Positions 1 to 11,100 of a stretch of DNA of 64,000 bases are shown here, in pieces. Below the pieces are notes generated by a model. It did no database searches. It saw nothing but the letters and a program-made list of their open reading frames with translations, and was not told the DNA's origin. The position numbers and the translations under genes were made by a program. The first letter of the stretch is position 1. Each line of letters opens with the position of its first letter. Origin of the DNA: Gigantopelta aegis (taxonomy: Eukaryota > Mollusca > Gastropoda > Neomphalida > Peltospiridae); the NCBI RefSeq assembly GCF_016097555.1, contig NC_054704.1, forward strand, positions 30,258,023-30,322,022, written 5' to 3'.

Positions 1-416
1 CCGAATGGTTCGGTCGAACTACCCGATGGGTCGACACTTTCTCGAGCACCGATGGGGTTCGAGCCAACGAGATTCAACTGTATATATATATATAGACAAA
101 ACTACATATATGTGGTTTTCTGATTTCTGTATTCCACGAGTGTATTTCCTGCAGGAAACCCCGATGCCGCAGGCAAATGACAAATGACAACAAGCCGACG
201 CCATCCACACCGAAACGACCTTGGGGTGCATATCGTCAATGTCCCAAATTGCATTATGCTTTCAACTCCGGTCAATTTGTTTTCTTATGCACGGTTCGTG
301 CATTCATCGAGATCCGATTTGTTGTCGTTTGCATCATCTCGTTCGTTTGTGAGATTTTTCTTTACAGTTCGAGAACATTAAAACAATAAAGTACAGACAA
401 GTAAGTATCTATAGCC
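1..416. other. Unassigned sequence at left edge
   Basis: Short overlapping open frames without family resemblance. It begins with a dyad-rich stretch (GGTTCGGTCGAAC, GGGTCGAC) unlike the AT-rich DNA that follows. No GPLD1 exon was recognised. Confidence 0.3.
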
Positions 417-1000
417 TAGTCCGTCCCATCCTACAAAAATGTAGGGGTTTTTTTGTAAAAAAAAAAGAAAGAAAAGAAAAGTAGCTAATTTTGTATGCAT
501 CTTAGAAAACAATCGGCTCAGAAATAAATGACTAGTAAATTCCATAGTATGAAAAAAGGCGTTCCCCGTAAAACAAGACTATAAATACATTAAATTAATT
601 TTACTATACCTTCCCACAGAGAAAACCTTTTTTCATACTATGGAATGTGCTATAAGTTATTTATTTCTGAGCAGTCTGTTTTCACAACTGCACACAAAAA
701 ATAGTATTGTTTTGTTATTTCCAAAACACTTTTACTTTTGTTTTTACATCAAACTAAACTGAAATTATTCACACAAAAAAACATCTTCATTGATGGATGG
801 GACGGACTAAAAGTCGTTTTTGTTTATTTCTTAAAATTAAAATAAGTTATTTATTTCTGAGCAGACTGTTTTCACAACTACACACAAAAAATAGTATTGT
901 TTTGTTATTTCCAAAACACTTTTACTCTTATTTTTTTACGTCAGACTAAACTGAAATTATTCACACAAAAAACATCTTCATAGAGGGATGGGACGGACTA
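417..1000. mobile_element. Palindromic MITE with duplicated right half
   Basis: The left end TAGTCCGTCCCATC (417-430) recurs inverted as GATGGGACGGACTA at 796-809 and again ending at 1000. Internally, TTCCATAGTATGAAAAAAGG (about 540-558) pairs with its inverse near 627-646, so the element folds on itself. The right half, from TTATTTATTTCTGAGCAG, is present twice in tandem (about 656-836 and 846-1030), nearly identical. Non-coding. Related diverged copies lie at 12425-12600 and 12780-12945. Confidence 0.65.
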
Positions 1001-1044
1001 AAAGTCGTTTTTGTTTATTTCTTAAAATTACCGATACCGGGTCG

Positions 1045-1749
1045 ACTTGACTCGTAGAATTCAAGAGTTATTTATCGTCTTTTCTACTACATCACAAGTA
1101 TTAGAACATACAGTGTAGAAAAATAATTCGCACGAAAAGCTAAAGAACAAAACAAGAATAAAAGTTGTAAATTAGTGGTAAGCTGTCTCCACGACCATTT
1201 TCATCGTCATCTGTCAGGTCGGTGGTTCGTCGGAAGATGTTCCAGGTTCAAACTGATACGGCATATTTATTATTTGTTGTGTTGCACAAATATTAGTCCA
1301 GTCGTCATTACTACACTATTCATCATCGAAAGAAGAATCGCATGATCAATGAGCTTGGCAGTCGCTGTCGGTCCCACGTTCGCTTGCGCTGGAAGTCATC
1401 TCGTGGTAGGTTTCTGTGAAGCGCGTTCCCTACGTGACGTCACAGCTATTTACAGGCAAATGTTTTTACCGAGAATTTTACTCGGTCGTTTCCGGTAGTG
1501 TTCTACGGGAGTGATGTTTTAATACTTTTATGGGGCATTTTCGTAATTATTGATTTACATATCGGTGTAAAATATTATTTCAATGAATTAAGAAAGCATT
1601 TAATTGTGGAATTTGAAATTTTAGTGTATGGTCTGGCACAGCACTTTAATATCTATAGTTTTCCATCAAACTCCTGACAAGCGTATCATTTACCTCACTG
1701 GTACTCTTGGGTTTTTTTTTATTATTGACAAATTGATGTTATTAGTGTA

Positions 1750-1802
<53 letters not shown>

Positions 1803-1930
1803 GCACATAGTTTGATTTTTCATCCACACAAAATTGTTTTTGGTATTGAATGTGTTTGCTTTACAGATTTCATAATCTGTAATTTCATATAATCAAACAA
1901 TATGAAAGCTACAAACTGTATATTTAGTAT
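1045..1930. other. Non-coding stretch with a CRE and a microsatellite
   Basis: No exon recognised. A less AT-rich patch (about 1330-1500) contains a perfect TGACGTCA at 1435-1442 within TACGTGACGTCACAG, which looks promoter-like, but no gene start could be attached to it. A TG/TA microsatellite follows. Confidence 0.3.
1746..1802. repeat. (TG)n(TA)n compound microsatellite
   Basis: About 17 TG units run directly into about 11 TA units, visible by eye. Non-coding. Confidence 0.9.
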
Positions 1931-1933
1931 GTA

Positions 1934-2107
1934 CAGTGAAACCTATCTAACTGGATCATGCTGGGGACCTAATATTTATCCCATTTAAACAGGATCTGGT
2001 ATTTAGACGGTCGCATTTTAGAATTTAACAAATTCTGGACCATGAAACTCAGCTGGTTTTGACAGGATTCCAGTTTGTTCAGGGTCCAGTTTAGACAGGT
2101 TTCATTG
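1934..2107. mobile_element. CAGTGAAACC MITE, 174 bp, TA target site
   Basis: Ends CAGTGAAACCTATCTAACTG and CAGTTTAGACAGGTTTCATTG are inverted copies of each other, flanked by TA on both sides (1932-1933, 2108-2109). Non-coding. The same family recurs at 5399-5571 and 21732-21850 and, as a larger relative, at 19580-20248. It sits 54 bases before a GPLD1 exon. Confidence 0.7.
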
Positions 2108-2160
2108 TATATTGTTTTATTGTGTAGTAAACTGATGAGAAGTTGTCATGTGTTTTTCAG

Positions 2161-5100
2161 ACTGGGAGAGATGGTTGCTCTGTCAAAGGTAAGACATTTA
2201 GGTCTGTGATTATTAACTCGCAGTGTGAGCACTTGCTGAAACTTGTTTAACAAATTTAGCATCTGCTTGATAGTTATGAAACAGTTAAGATTAAATGAAA
2301 ATCTTTTAAATAAAAAAGGACCTTACTATGTCAACGTGACCTACCTTTCATGGACATAACAGTAAATCTGGTAAATCTACAGTAAATGTTGGTCCTATTT
2401 CTATTTTGAATGCTTTGAAGAAATACTTACTATTATATGAAATATATACAGTTTACCAGTTATCTTAGAATAGTTTGTAATTTTGTGTGAATTATCGTAT
2501 TATGGTCACAAATTGTATAAAATCACATAATTACAAAGAACACAACTTATTTAGTTAAAAATACACATACATCAGTTTCTAATATCCTTTCTGTGATTTG
2601 TTTTATGTGACCATTTGACTCCTATGGATTGATGTCTGAAAGTATTTTTGTAAAAGTTGCTAGATCTATATTCATTTCAGCTTCCCTGTTGGTGGGCCCA
2701 TTGGCCTATTTCTTGTTCCAGACGGTGCACCATGACTGGTATATCAAAGGCTGTGGTATGTGCTATCCAGTCTGTGAGATGGTTAATATAAAAGATCCCT
2801 TGTTACTAATGGAAAATGTAGTGGGTTTCCACTCTAAGACTAAATGTGAAAATTACCAAATGTCTGACATCAGTAGTCCATGATTAACAAATCAAAACTT
2901 CAACATTTCATTTCAGCTGTCTTCTTTCATCTCGGACTTGAGTCCATTTCTTCTGGATCAGTTGGATGACTTCTTTGTGGGTGGAGTAGATGACATGGCT
3001 GCATGGACTCAGATCATCTGGAAGGATTTCATACACATGCTTGAACATGGTCAAAAGTAAGATCATAATTATATATCATATCTGATTTTGTGTGCTAAAA
3101 TTATGTAGATGTATAATAAGAAAGAGCAGCCAATGGAGATAACTCAGAACAGCCGCATTAGGTAGGTAACTAGTTTAACGTGCTCATATACCACTAGGGT
3201 TTCGAACACGCTCATCCGCATTAGGTAAGTAACTAGTTTAGCGTGCTCATATACCACTAGGGTTTCGAACACGCTCAGCCGCATTAGGTAGGTAACTAGT
3301 TTAGCGTGCTCATATACCACTAGGGTTTCGAACACGCTCAGCCGCATTACGTAGGTAACTAGTTTAGCGTGCTCATATACCACTAGGGTTTCGGACACGC
3401 TCAGCCGCATTAGGTAGGTAACTAGTTTAGCGTGCTCATATACCACTAGGGTTTTGAACACGCTCAGCCGCATTAGGTAGGTAACTAGTTTAGCGTGCTC
3501 ATATACCACTAGGGTTTCGAACACGCTCAGCCGCATTAGGTAGGTAACTAGTTTAGCGTGCTCATATACCACTAGGGTTTCGAACACCACTAGGGTTTCG
3601 AACACGCTCAGCCGCATTAGGTAGGTAACTAGTTTAGCGTGCTCATATACCACTAGGGTTTCGAACACGCTCAGCCGCATTAGGTAGGTAACTAGTTCAG
3701 CGTGCTCATATACCACTAGGGTTTCGAACACGCTCAGCCGCATTAGGTAGGTAACTAGTTTAGCGTGCTCATATACCACTAGGGTTTCGAACATGCTCAG
3801 CCACAATAAGCAATGTGCTGGGGTACTATTAAACATTTTTCTCTTTTTTTTTTGGTCTCACGTTTACAAAATAAAAACTCGAGATGTAGGTGTTTCTTTT
3901 CAGACTTAATTTTTAAATTTTAATTATTTAAAAAAAATGTTTACATTGAGATGAACATCTATGGATGTAACTGTCAGCAAAATCAAATAAGTTTAAATAA
4001 GTCAGAGATTTAATTCCATGTAGTTTTTTTTTTTTTTTTTTTTGTTGCAGAGGTTGCAATCTTCCCCACAACCCTTTATTCATCAACTGCACATCTGGAA
4101 ATAAGATCAGACCGAGAAATAGCTTCAAGAATGCCAGAGAACAGGGCATTTTTCAAAAGTTTTTCTTAAATGGCCTTTCCACTGGGGATGTTATTGTCAA
4201 AAGAGCCTACAGAGGTATTGTCATCAAAGCAAGTCCTGCAATTATGGTATGTCACCTTGGTTACTATTTAATGGTCAGTAATACTGAGGTAATGCCGATT
4301 ATAGATGTTCTAAAATTGATTACCTGAGGGATGAGGGCGAGGGCAGGAGCCACAATTATCATATTTGTTTTGTCTGGTGGGTCTCACTTTTTTTCCCAGG
4401 TTTATATGGTTTAAATAAAATTTCATTGTGGGTATATTAAAAAATTCTTTTCCTACCATGTGAGTAATTTTGAGCAAATTTAAGAAAGAATACTTGTTCT
4501 AGTAATGTAATAAACATGCACACTTCATGAAAATCCATCCATTTATTTGCTGTAATCTTTTCGTTTCTTTTTTTTATTATTTAACGATGCACTCAACACA
4601 TTTTATTTACGTTATATGGCGTCAGACATATGGTTAAGGACCACACAGATATTGAGAGAAAATCCGCTGTTGCCACTTCATAGGCTACTCTTTTCGATTA
4701 GCAGAAAGGGTTCTTTTATATGCACCATCCCACAGATGGGGTAGTACATACCACAGCCTTTGATATACCAGTCGTGGTGCACTGGCTGGATGAGAAATAG
4801 CCCAATTGGCCCATTCATGGGAATCGATCCCAGACCGACTGCACATTGAGCGAGCGCTTTACCACTGGGCTACATCTCGCCCCTTGCTGTAATCAGACCA
4901 ACTAATAAAAATATTTCAGTTGTTTGTTTTCTTTATAACCCTAACTTTTAAACACTACCACATATTTTAACCATTAGAACCCTTTTTGATAATTGAAATT
5001 AGCCATTACTAGAATATTATTGTTTAGATTATTCATTTCCCTACGTCTGAGCATTTTTGGTCATCTTTGTGTTTGTAATACCAAGAAATCTGTCTAAAAA

Positions 5101-8100
5101 CACACATACAAATGTACCTCTGAGAAGTAACAGTTATGGAGACATTCCCTAGTCTATTTTATAGAGTATTTCCCCATTTCAGCATCACAGACTCTAGTTT
5201 CACTCTAGATATTGTAACTTTATCCAGATGTGTTACAGGTTTGTAGATTAAACAAACTTTGTATCCATTATCGTGAGTTGAAACTAGGGTCTTCAACTTT
5301 TAATTTAATATATTTTCCTGTCTTTTGAATATATTTTTTTTAAAAGAGAAAAACTAAGCAATCGGCATATAAGTTGATAATAAAAATACCTATATCTACA
5401 GTGAAACCCTCTAAACTGGACACGCTCGGGACCAAGTAAAAAGTCTGGTATTAAGAGGTATCCGGTTTAGAGAAGTTCTCTTCCATACAGATATTTAAAA
5501 AGAGACTGAAAAACGTCCAGTTTTGAGGGAATTCCAATTTACAGAGGCTCCAGTTTTGAGAGGTTTGACTGTATATTAAAGCTGCTAATCCCAGTTTTTA
5601 GGTAGTGTAAACATATTCAATGTATATGACCATTGCAGTTTTTTACTATTAACTTACATATTACTGAAGGCATTTTGTGACAAATCCAATGTGTTTCGTG
5701 TCATTCTGGTGTTTGTAGCAGTACAAAATTTTTATGTGAAATCAAAAAGTTACGTCCCTTGGAAACTAGTGTCAGTAGCTTTAAGGGTATTTTTGTTTTT
5801 CTTTTAAAGACATCTTTTAAAAATACAGAATCTTTAAAAAAGAGGAACCAAATGAATGTAATTGTTATAACTCTTTCTCAATTATAGCAAACACTTATAT
5901 ATGCTAGTGGTGTTTTTTTAAATAGTTATATAATTATATACATTTGCTAGAACAATACTATCTGAAAACAACTTAGCAAAATGTATTTTAAAAATTGAGG
6001 AATCAACAATACATTGTGCTGTATTTATCTTCATTTTATTTAGAAACAGTTTAGAGACCGACAAAAATATAAGAAGGGAGAACAATGGCAGAAATTGGTT
6101 AAGAGCAAAGAAGAACTGTCATTCCAGAAACAACTCAAAGGAAATCAGATGGAACCTACTGGCATTTACACAGTTAAAGAGAAATATGCGAAACTTGGAT
6201 GGTACAGCAGTGCAGAATTATCATTTATGTTTATTGTTATTATTAGGATAATATGAGAATAGTTCATATTTTGTACCATTTACACATAACGTATATCTTT
6301 GCCTATAAGTTTAAATTTGGGATTTTGACTTACCGTATATCTTCGCCTGTAAGTTGATCTCGGCTATAAGTCGAGTCCCTAATTTCAAGCCCTGAAAACG
6401 TATTTTTTTTATTGACCCGTTTATAAGTCGACCCATGAAAAACAACTTATAAATATTGAAGTATTTCTTATTTTCAGCACATGAGAACAATAATGTACAA
6501 TATTTGAACAAATGAAAATTATTTTACAAACTTTGGTTTTAACGTTTTGTACATCGCAAACAAGTAACATAGCATCAAAACGAAATATTCCCTTAGTAGA
6601 TAGTGAAAGCTGTTTGGCTGTTACCGTATGGCACTGTACAGCATGGTTTTGTGCACAGACAACAACTTTATTTATAAACACTGACAACAGATCACTACAA
6701 TAAAACTGAAAGTATCAGTTAATCACATGTTTTGCCGCCATATTAATACATGTAAGGAGGATAACTCTGGAAAGTACACTGGTTTTTATGTATGTCCCTA
6801 TTGCTCCAGTGAACTGCAGATAGCAGTCTAAGCTGAAGTTAATCATCAACAAAACATTGTTTGAACAACCATTAATGCCAGTGACCAGATTTCAAAATAA
6901 ACTCGGGCAACAGGTAGTTAGTATTGTTGACATTTTTGCTATTAGTGATGACTGTTATTTTAACTAAGTGGACTGTTCTCTTGGCATGCGAGTGAGATCG
7001 CACGCCATTTTGCATAACCAAAACCGTTCTAATGTAAAAAAAAAAAAAAGGGTTATAAAAAAACAAATGTGTCAAATTAACATATTTGAGTATAAATACA
7101 GGGCAAACTTCAACAATAAAACCTGTAAATTAATCCCCAAAACGGTAATATTTTTGGGTGAAATGTTTTTACCCTCTTATAAGTCGACCCCCCAAGTTAT
7201 AAAATAATTTTTGGGTGAAAAATATTCGACTTATAGGCGAAGATATACGGTATGATAAAAACATTATCTCGCCTTCATGTAAAATTCTTTAATCTCATTG
7301 GTTGTTTGCCGTTGGACAAATCCCTTATCCCCCTGTGGGCAGAGCCAAATTCTCTTATACCCCGTCTGTAATTTCCAACAGTTTCCAGCCTCCCCAGTTA
7401 ATGCTAAAGCAATAATTAGATTATAAATAACATTGATAATCAATCAAGTATACATAATTAATTTTATTTTTACTATAAAATACACTATTTCAATACTTTT
7501 AAAAGCTGCACTGTTGAACTCGGCCACCTAATTACAGTCGTGGTGTTATTGTATTAATGCGCGATTAGCAACAGTTTTTTTTTTTTTTTTTTTTTTTTTT
7601 ACTACATACATTTCTTATAAAAAAAAGTTTAAAAAAAAAAAAAAAATTATTAATATGTTTCAGTCAATTTCGTATTACAAACATTTGAAGTTAAAAACTC
7701 GTTTATCGATGGAACTATTTTTCGTCACTGGCAAGTGGTTTCGTTCGCATCCGCGTGGTACGGCTCCGTTAATAAATTGTTAACAATTATTGTCTGGCGT
7801 TATTTTGATTATTTGGCTGTATGGTTTAACATGTCGGCAAGATAAATTCGTTGTAGAAGCATCTCTCGGGGTATATGGCTTTTTATGTACCCTCTGTGTG
7901 CTCTTTTACCCGTCGCCTTCGGCTCGGGGTAAAAGAACACACAGAGGGTACATAAAAAGCCATATACCCCTCGTGATGCTTCTACAACTTATATTACACC
8001 AAAAAATATTACCATTTCAGAGACAGTATTGCAACTTTTTATTGTTGAATTACATGTATGCCCAGTGTTTATACTCAAGTGTGTTAATTTGACAATTTAA

Positions 8101-11100
8101 TTTTTATAACTTTTAATTTCTTGGCATTAGAAGGGTGGCAAGAATTGAATTGAATAACATATTAACGTGCCTGTATCCAATTAAGATTCAAGCACATCTC
8201 TCCTGGGCACAGTCTCTGACTTCACCAGTGAATGGATCCGGGACAGAAGGGGGATCGGGGTAGAGTTGAAAATGGGCAGAAGTTTGAAAATAGCAATTAG
8301 TTAAAAAGTTAATAGAATTTTACGAAAATAAAATAAAAAGTTACAAGCCAAAAATAAAAAGAATTTACTGCTCAGGTGAATATTTATATAATTTGGAGCA
8401 TTTTAGAAGGATAATCCAAAAATAAATAAGAGAAAGAAGAGTGGATTGGACTATTTAATTATATTGAAAAAAGAAAGTAATTTCGACATAAACTTTTGAA
8501 TGAAGGTCTAAAAGTTTAAAGTCCGATCTATATGTCCATGTGAGTGGCCTCGTTAAGGCCGTTAGGGTGCACAGCTTGTAGGGACGAGATGGGTTGCATC
8601 CCGTCAATAAAACCCCTAGATTGATAGTCTTTAGAAGTTGAAGGTGTAGTGCTGTGCTGAAATAGAGTGGAGCGGTCAATCTTCCAGTGCTGCTAGGACA
8701 GGCTCGGACATGAAAAGATGCGCTGATCTCACATGTCTAGACAACAATTTAACTAAAATAACAACCATCACTAATGGAAAAACTGTAAACAAAGCTAACC
8801 TGTTGCCTGTGTTTGTTCTGAAATCTAGACACTGGCATCAATCGTTCAAACAATCTTTTGTACAAAATATGTATACACCGGTCGACATTTCCATGACTAG
8901 CCTTATGAATATTAATCAGCATTCACTTTAATGGTTTAGACTGATTACTTACTTTTGGTGCGAAAACCAGTGTATTTTCCACAACAGAGTTATCTTCTTT
9001 TTGATAGTGGTCAATTCCCAAACCCTAATGTGATGCATTAAGTTCTTTCCCTGAACAACTATTATGGATTTTATTTATGAATGTATATTAAATGTTTGAT
9101 ATAGCTTAGACAGGACCACATTTGTACTGCATATGTCACCTTCTTTAGATCCAGATTATTATCATGACTAATCTTGCTGATAATGATGGTGATGATGATG
9201 ATGATGATGATGATGTTTATCTCGGTAATGAAAGTTTGACTGCAGGGATTTATCTAGGTGTTCTGTGGGTCCGAAAATAGTCAGTCCCCTTCCCAAAAGG
9301 AAGTGGCAACATAAATTCCTAATTTCTGTGCTGAAAATTCCTATTATATATATTTAGTTAGACTAATAAATTAATTTAACTGCATCATTCAGTGGCCTGG
9401 AAAAATATCACAGTTATGATTAAATCACGACCATTGTTCCCAATCTTATTAGTCATGGCACCCTGGTGAAAAATCCTGGATAAATCCATGGTATCTGGGG
9501 CAGGATGTAGCCCAGTGGTATAGCGTTAGCTTGATGCCTGGTCAGTCTAGTATCAATCCCGGTTGATGGATCCCGTGGGTTATTTCTCGTTCCAGCTAGT
9601 GCTCCACAACTGGTTTAACAAAGGTCGTGGTATGTACTATCCTGTCTGTGGGATGGTGCATATAAAAGATACCTTGCTGCTAATCAAAAAGAGTAGCCCA
9701 TGAAGTGGCAACAGCAGGTTTTCTCTCAATATCTGTGTGGTCCTTAACCATATGGCTGATGCCATATAACAGTAAATAAAATGTGCTGAGTGCGTCATTA
9801 AATAAAACATTTCCCTCCCCTTCCCCTCCATGGTAACTGTATACAGGTGTCCCAAATTGCAAACATGCTGTTGGGTGTTTTGTTACATATTTTGCATATG
9901 AAAGATGTCTAGTCATACAATATATGTTAACTGTATTGATGTCTAGTCATACAATATATGTTAACTGTATTGAAGGTCATATGCTGTTGGTGACCTGAAT
10001 CATGACGGAATGGATGACCTTGCTATTGGAGCTCCAGGGTATGGTAGTGACACAAGTCCACAGGATGGCAGAGTTTATATCTTACATGGTACACACATTT
10101 TCTTTTAATACATACCTATTTAATCTTATCATAGTGATAAAGACATTGATATTAAACTATGATAAATTTATCTTGTATCGCACATCTATTCTGTCTGGGT
10201 TAGAACTTTTAAATGGGGAATTCCATTTTTATTTTTACTGGAGTTAGCTCCTTTTTGATACTTACATCATATATGATTTACAAATTATGTCACATTGTAT
10301 TTGAAACATTACACAAGATTGCTGCAGAGTATAATTCTTAATGTTAATTAAATCCATATAAGGAGTTATGATCATAGATTTAAGAAAGTAGTTATGACGT
10401 TACATTAAAAACATTTTTGTAAGAAACAGAATAATGTATGTAATAAATATAGAACTTCACATACGGTAAGCTGTTTCACTTCCTATTTATTGCAATTGTT
10501 TATTTTGCACAAGAACATACCACTTACTCGACCTTTATCCGGTCTTATGGTATATACATGTATTCTTGCAATAAACTAAACTTGTGCAATAAATAGGAAG
10601 CGAAAACATGTGAAGTTCTGTATATTCAGTCTCATCAGGTTAATTCTATTTGGTGTTGATATTCTAATATATAATTAAAAGAAATGGGAAATAGGATTTA
10701 AAAATACTTATTTTTCAATCACTTGTCTATAGAAGTTTTGTTTAGAAGGATTACTATTTTTTTTTAAACAGCTACAGAATATGGTCTACCGAAAGGCAAT
10801 ATAGATCTCAATAAATTTGCAACAGTTCTTTATGGGCCATACAAGGTATGTTTATAAGCAGAATTTGTAATATTTTTATACCAGTTAGTAGTTCTATAGT
10901 AGTTAATATAAGCATGTGGTAAAATTCCATTAACCATAGAAACTGTTATATAGATAATTAGACAAAACTAAAATTATCTCAGGTTTAAAAGTTTTTACAA
11001 CAGTAACAGTGAATTCATTCTTGTCTATTCATCTAATATTTTAGAAGAGTTATGATACTCATAAAAAAACAATTGGCAAACGTGCAGGTAAATTAAATTC

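Noticed and set aside
3152..3808. CRISPR-like array
   Set aside because: Units are directly adjacent with no variable spacers, in an animal intron.
3144..3836. 230-residue repetitive open frame on the minus strand
   Set aside because: Produced entirely by the 63-bp minisatellite, whose unit is a multiple of three; no start context, domain or splice structure.
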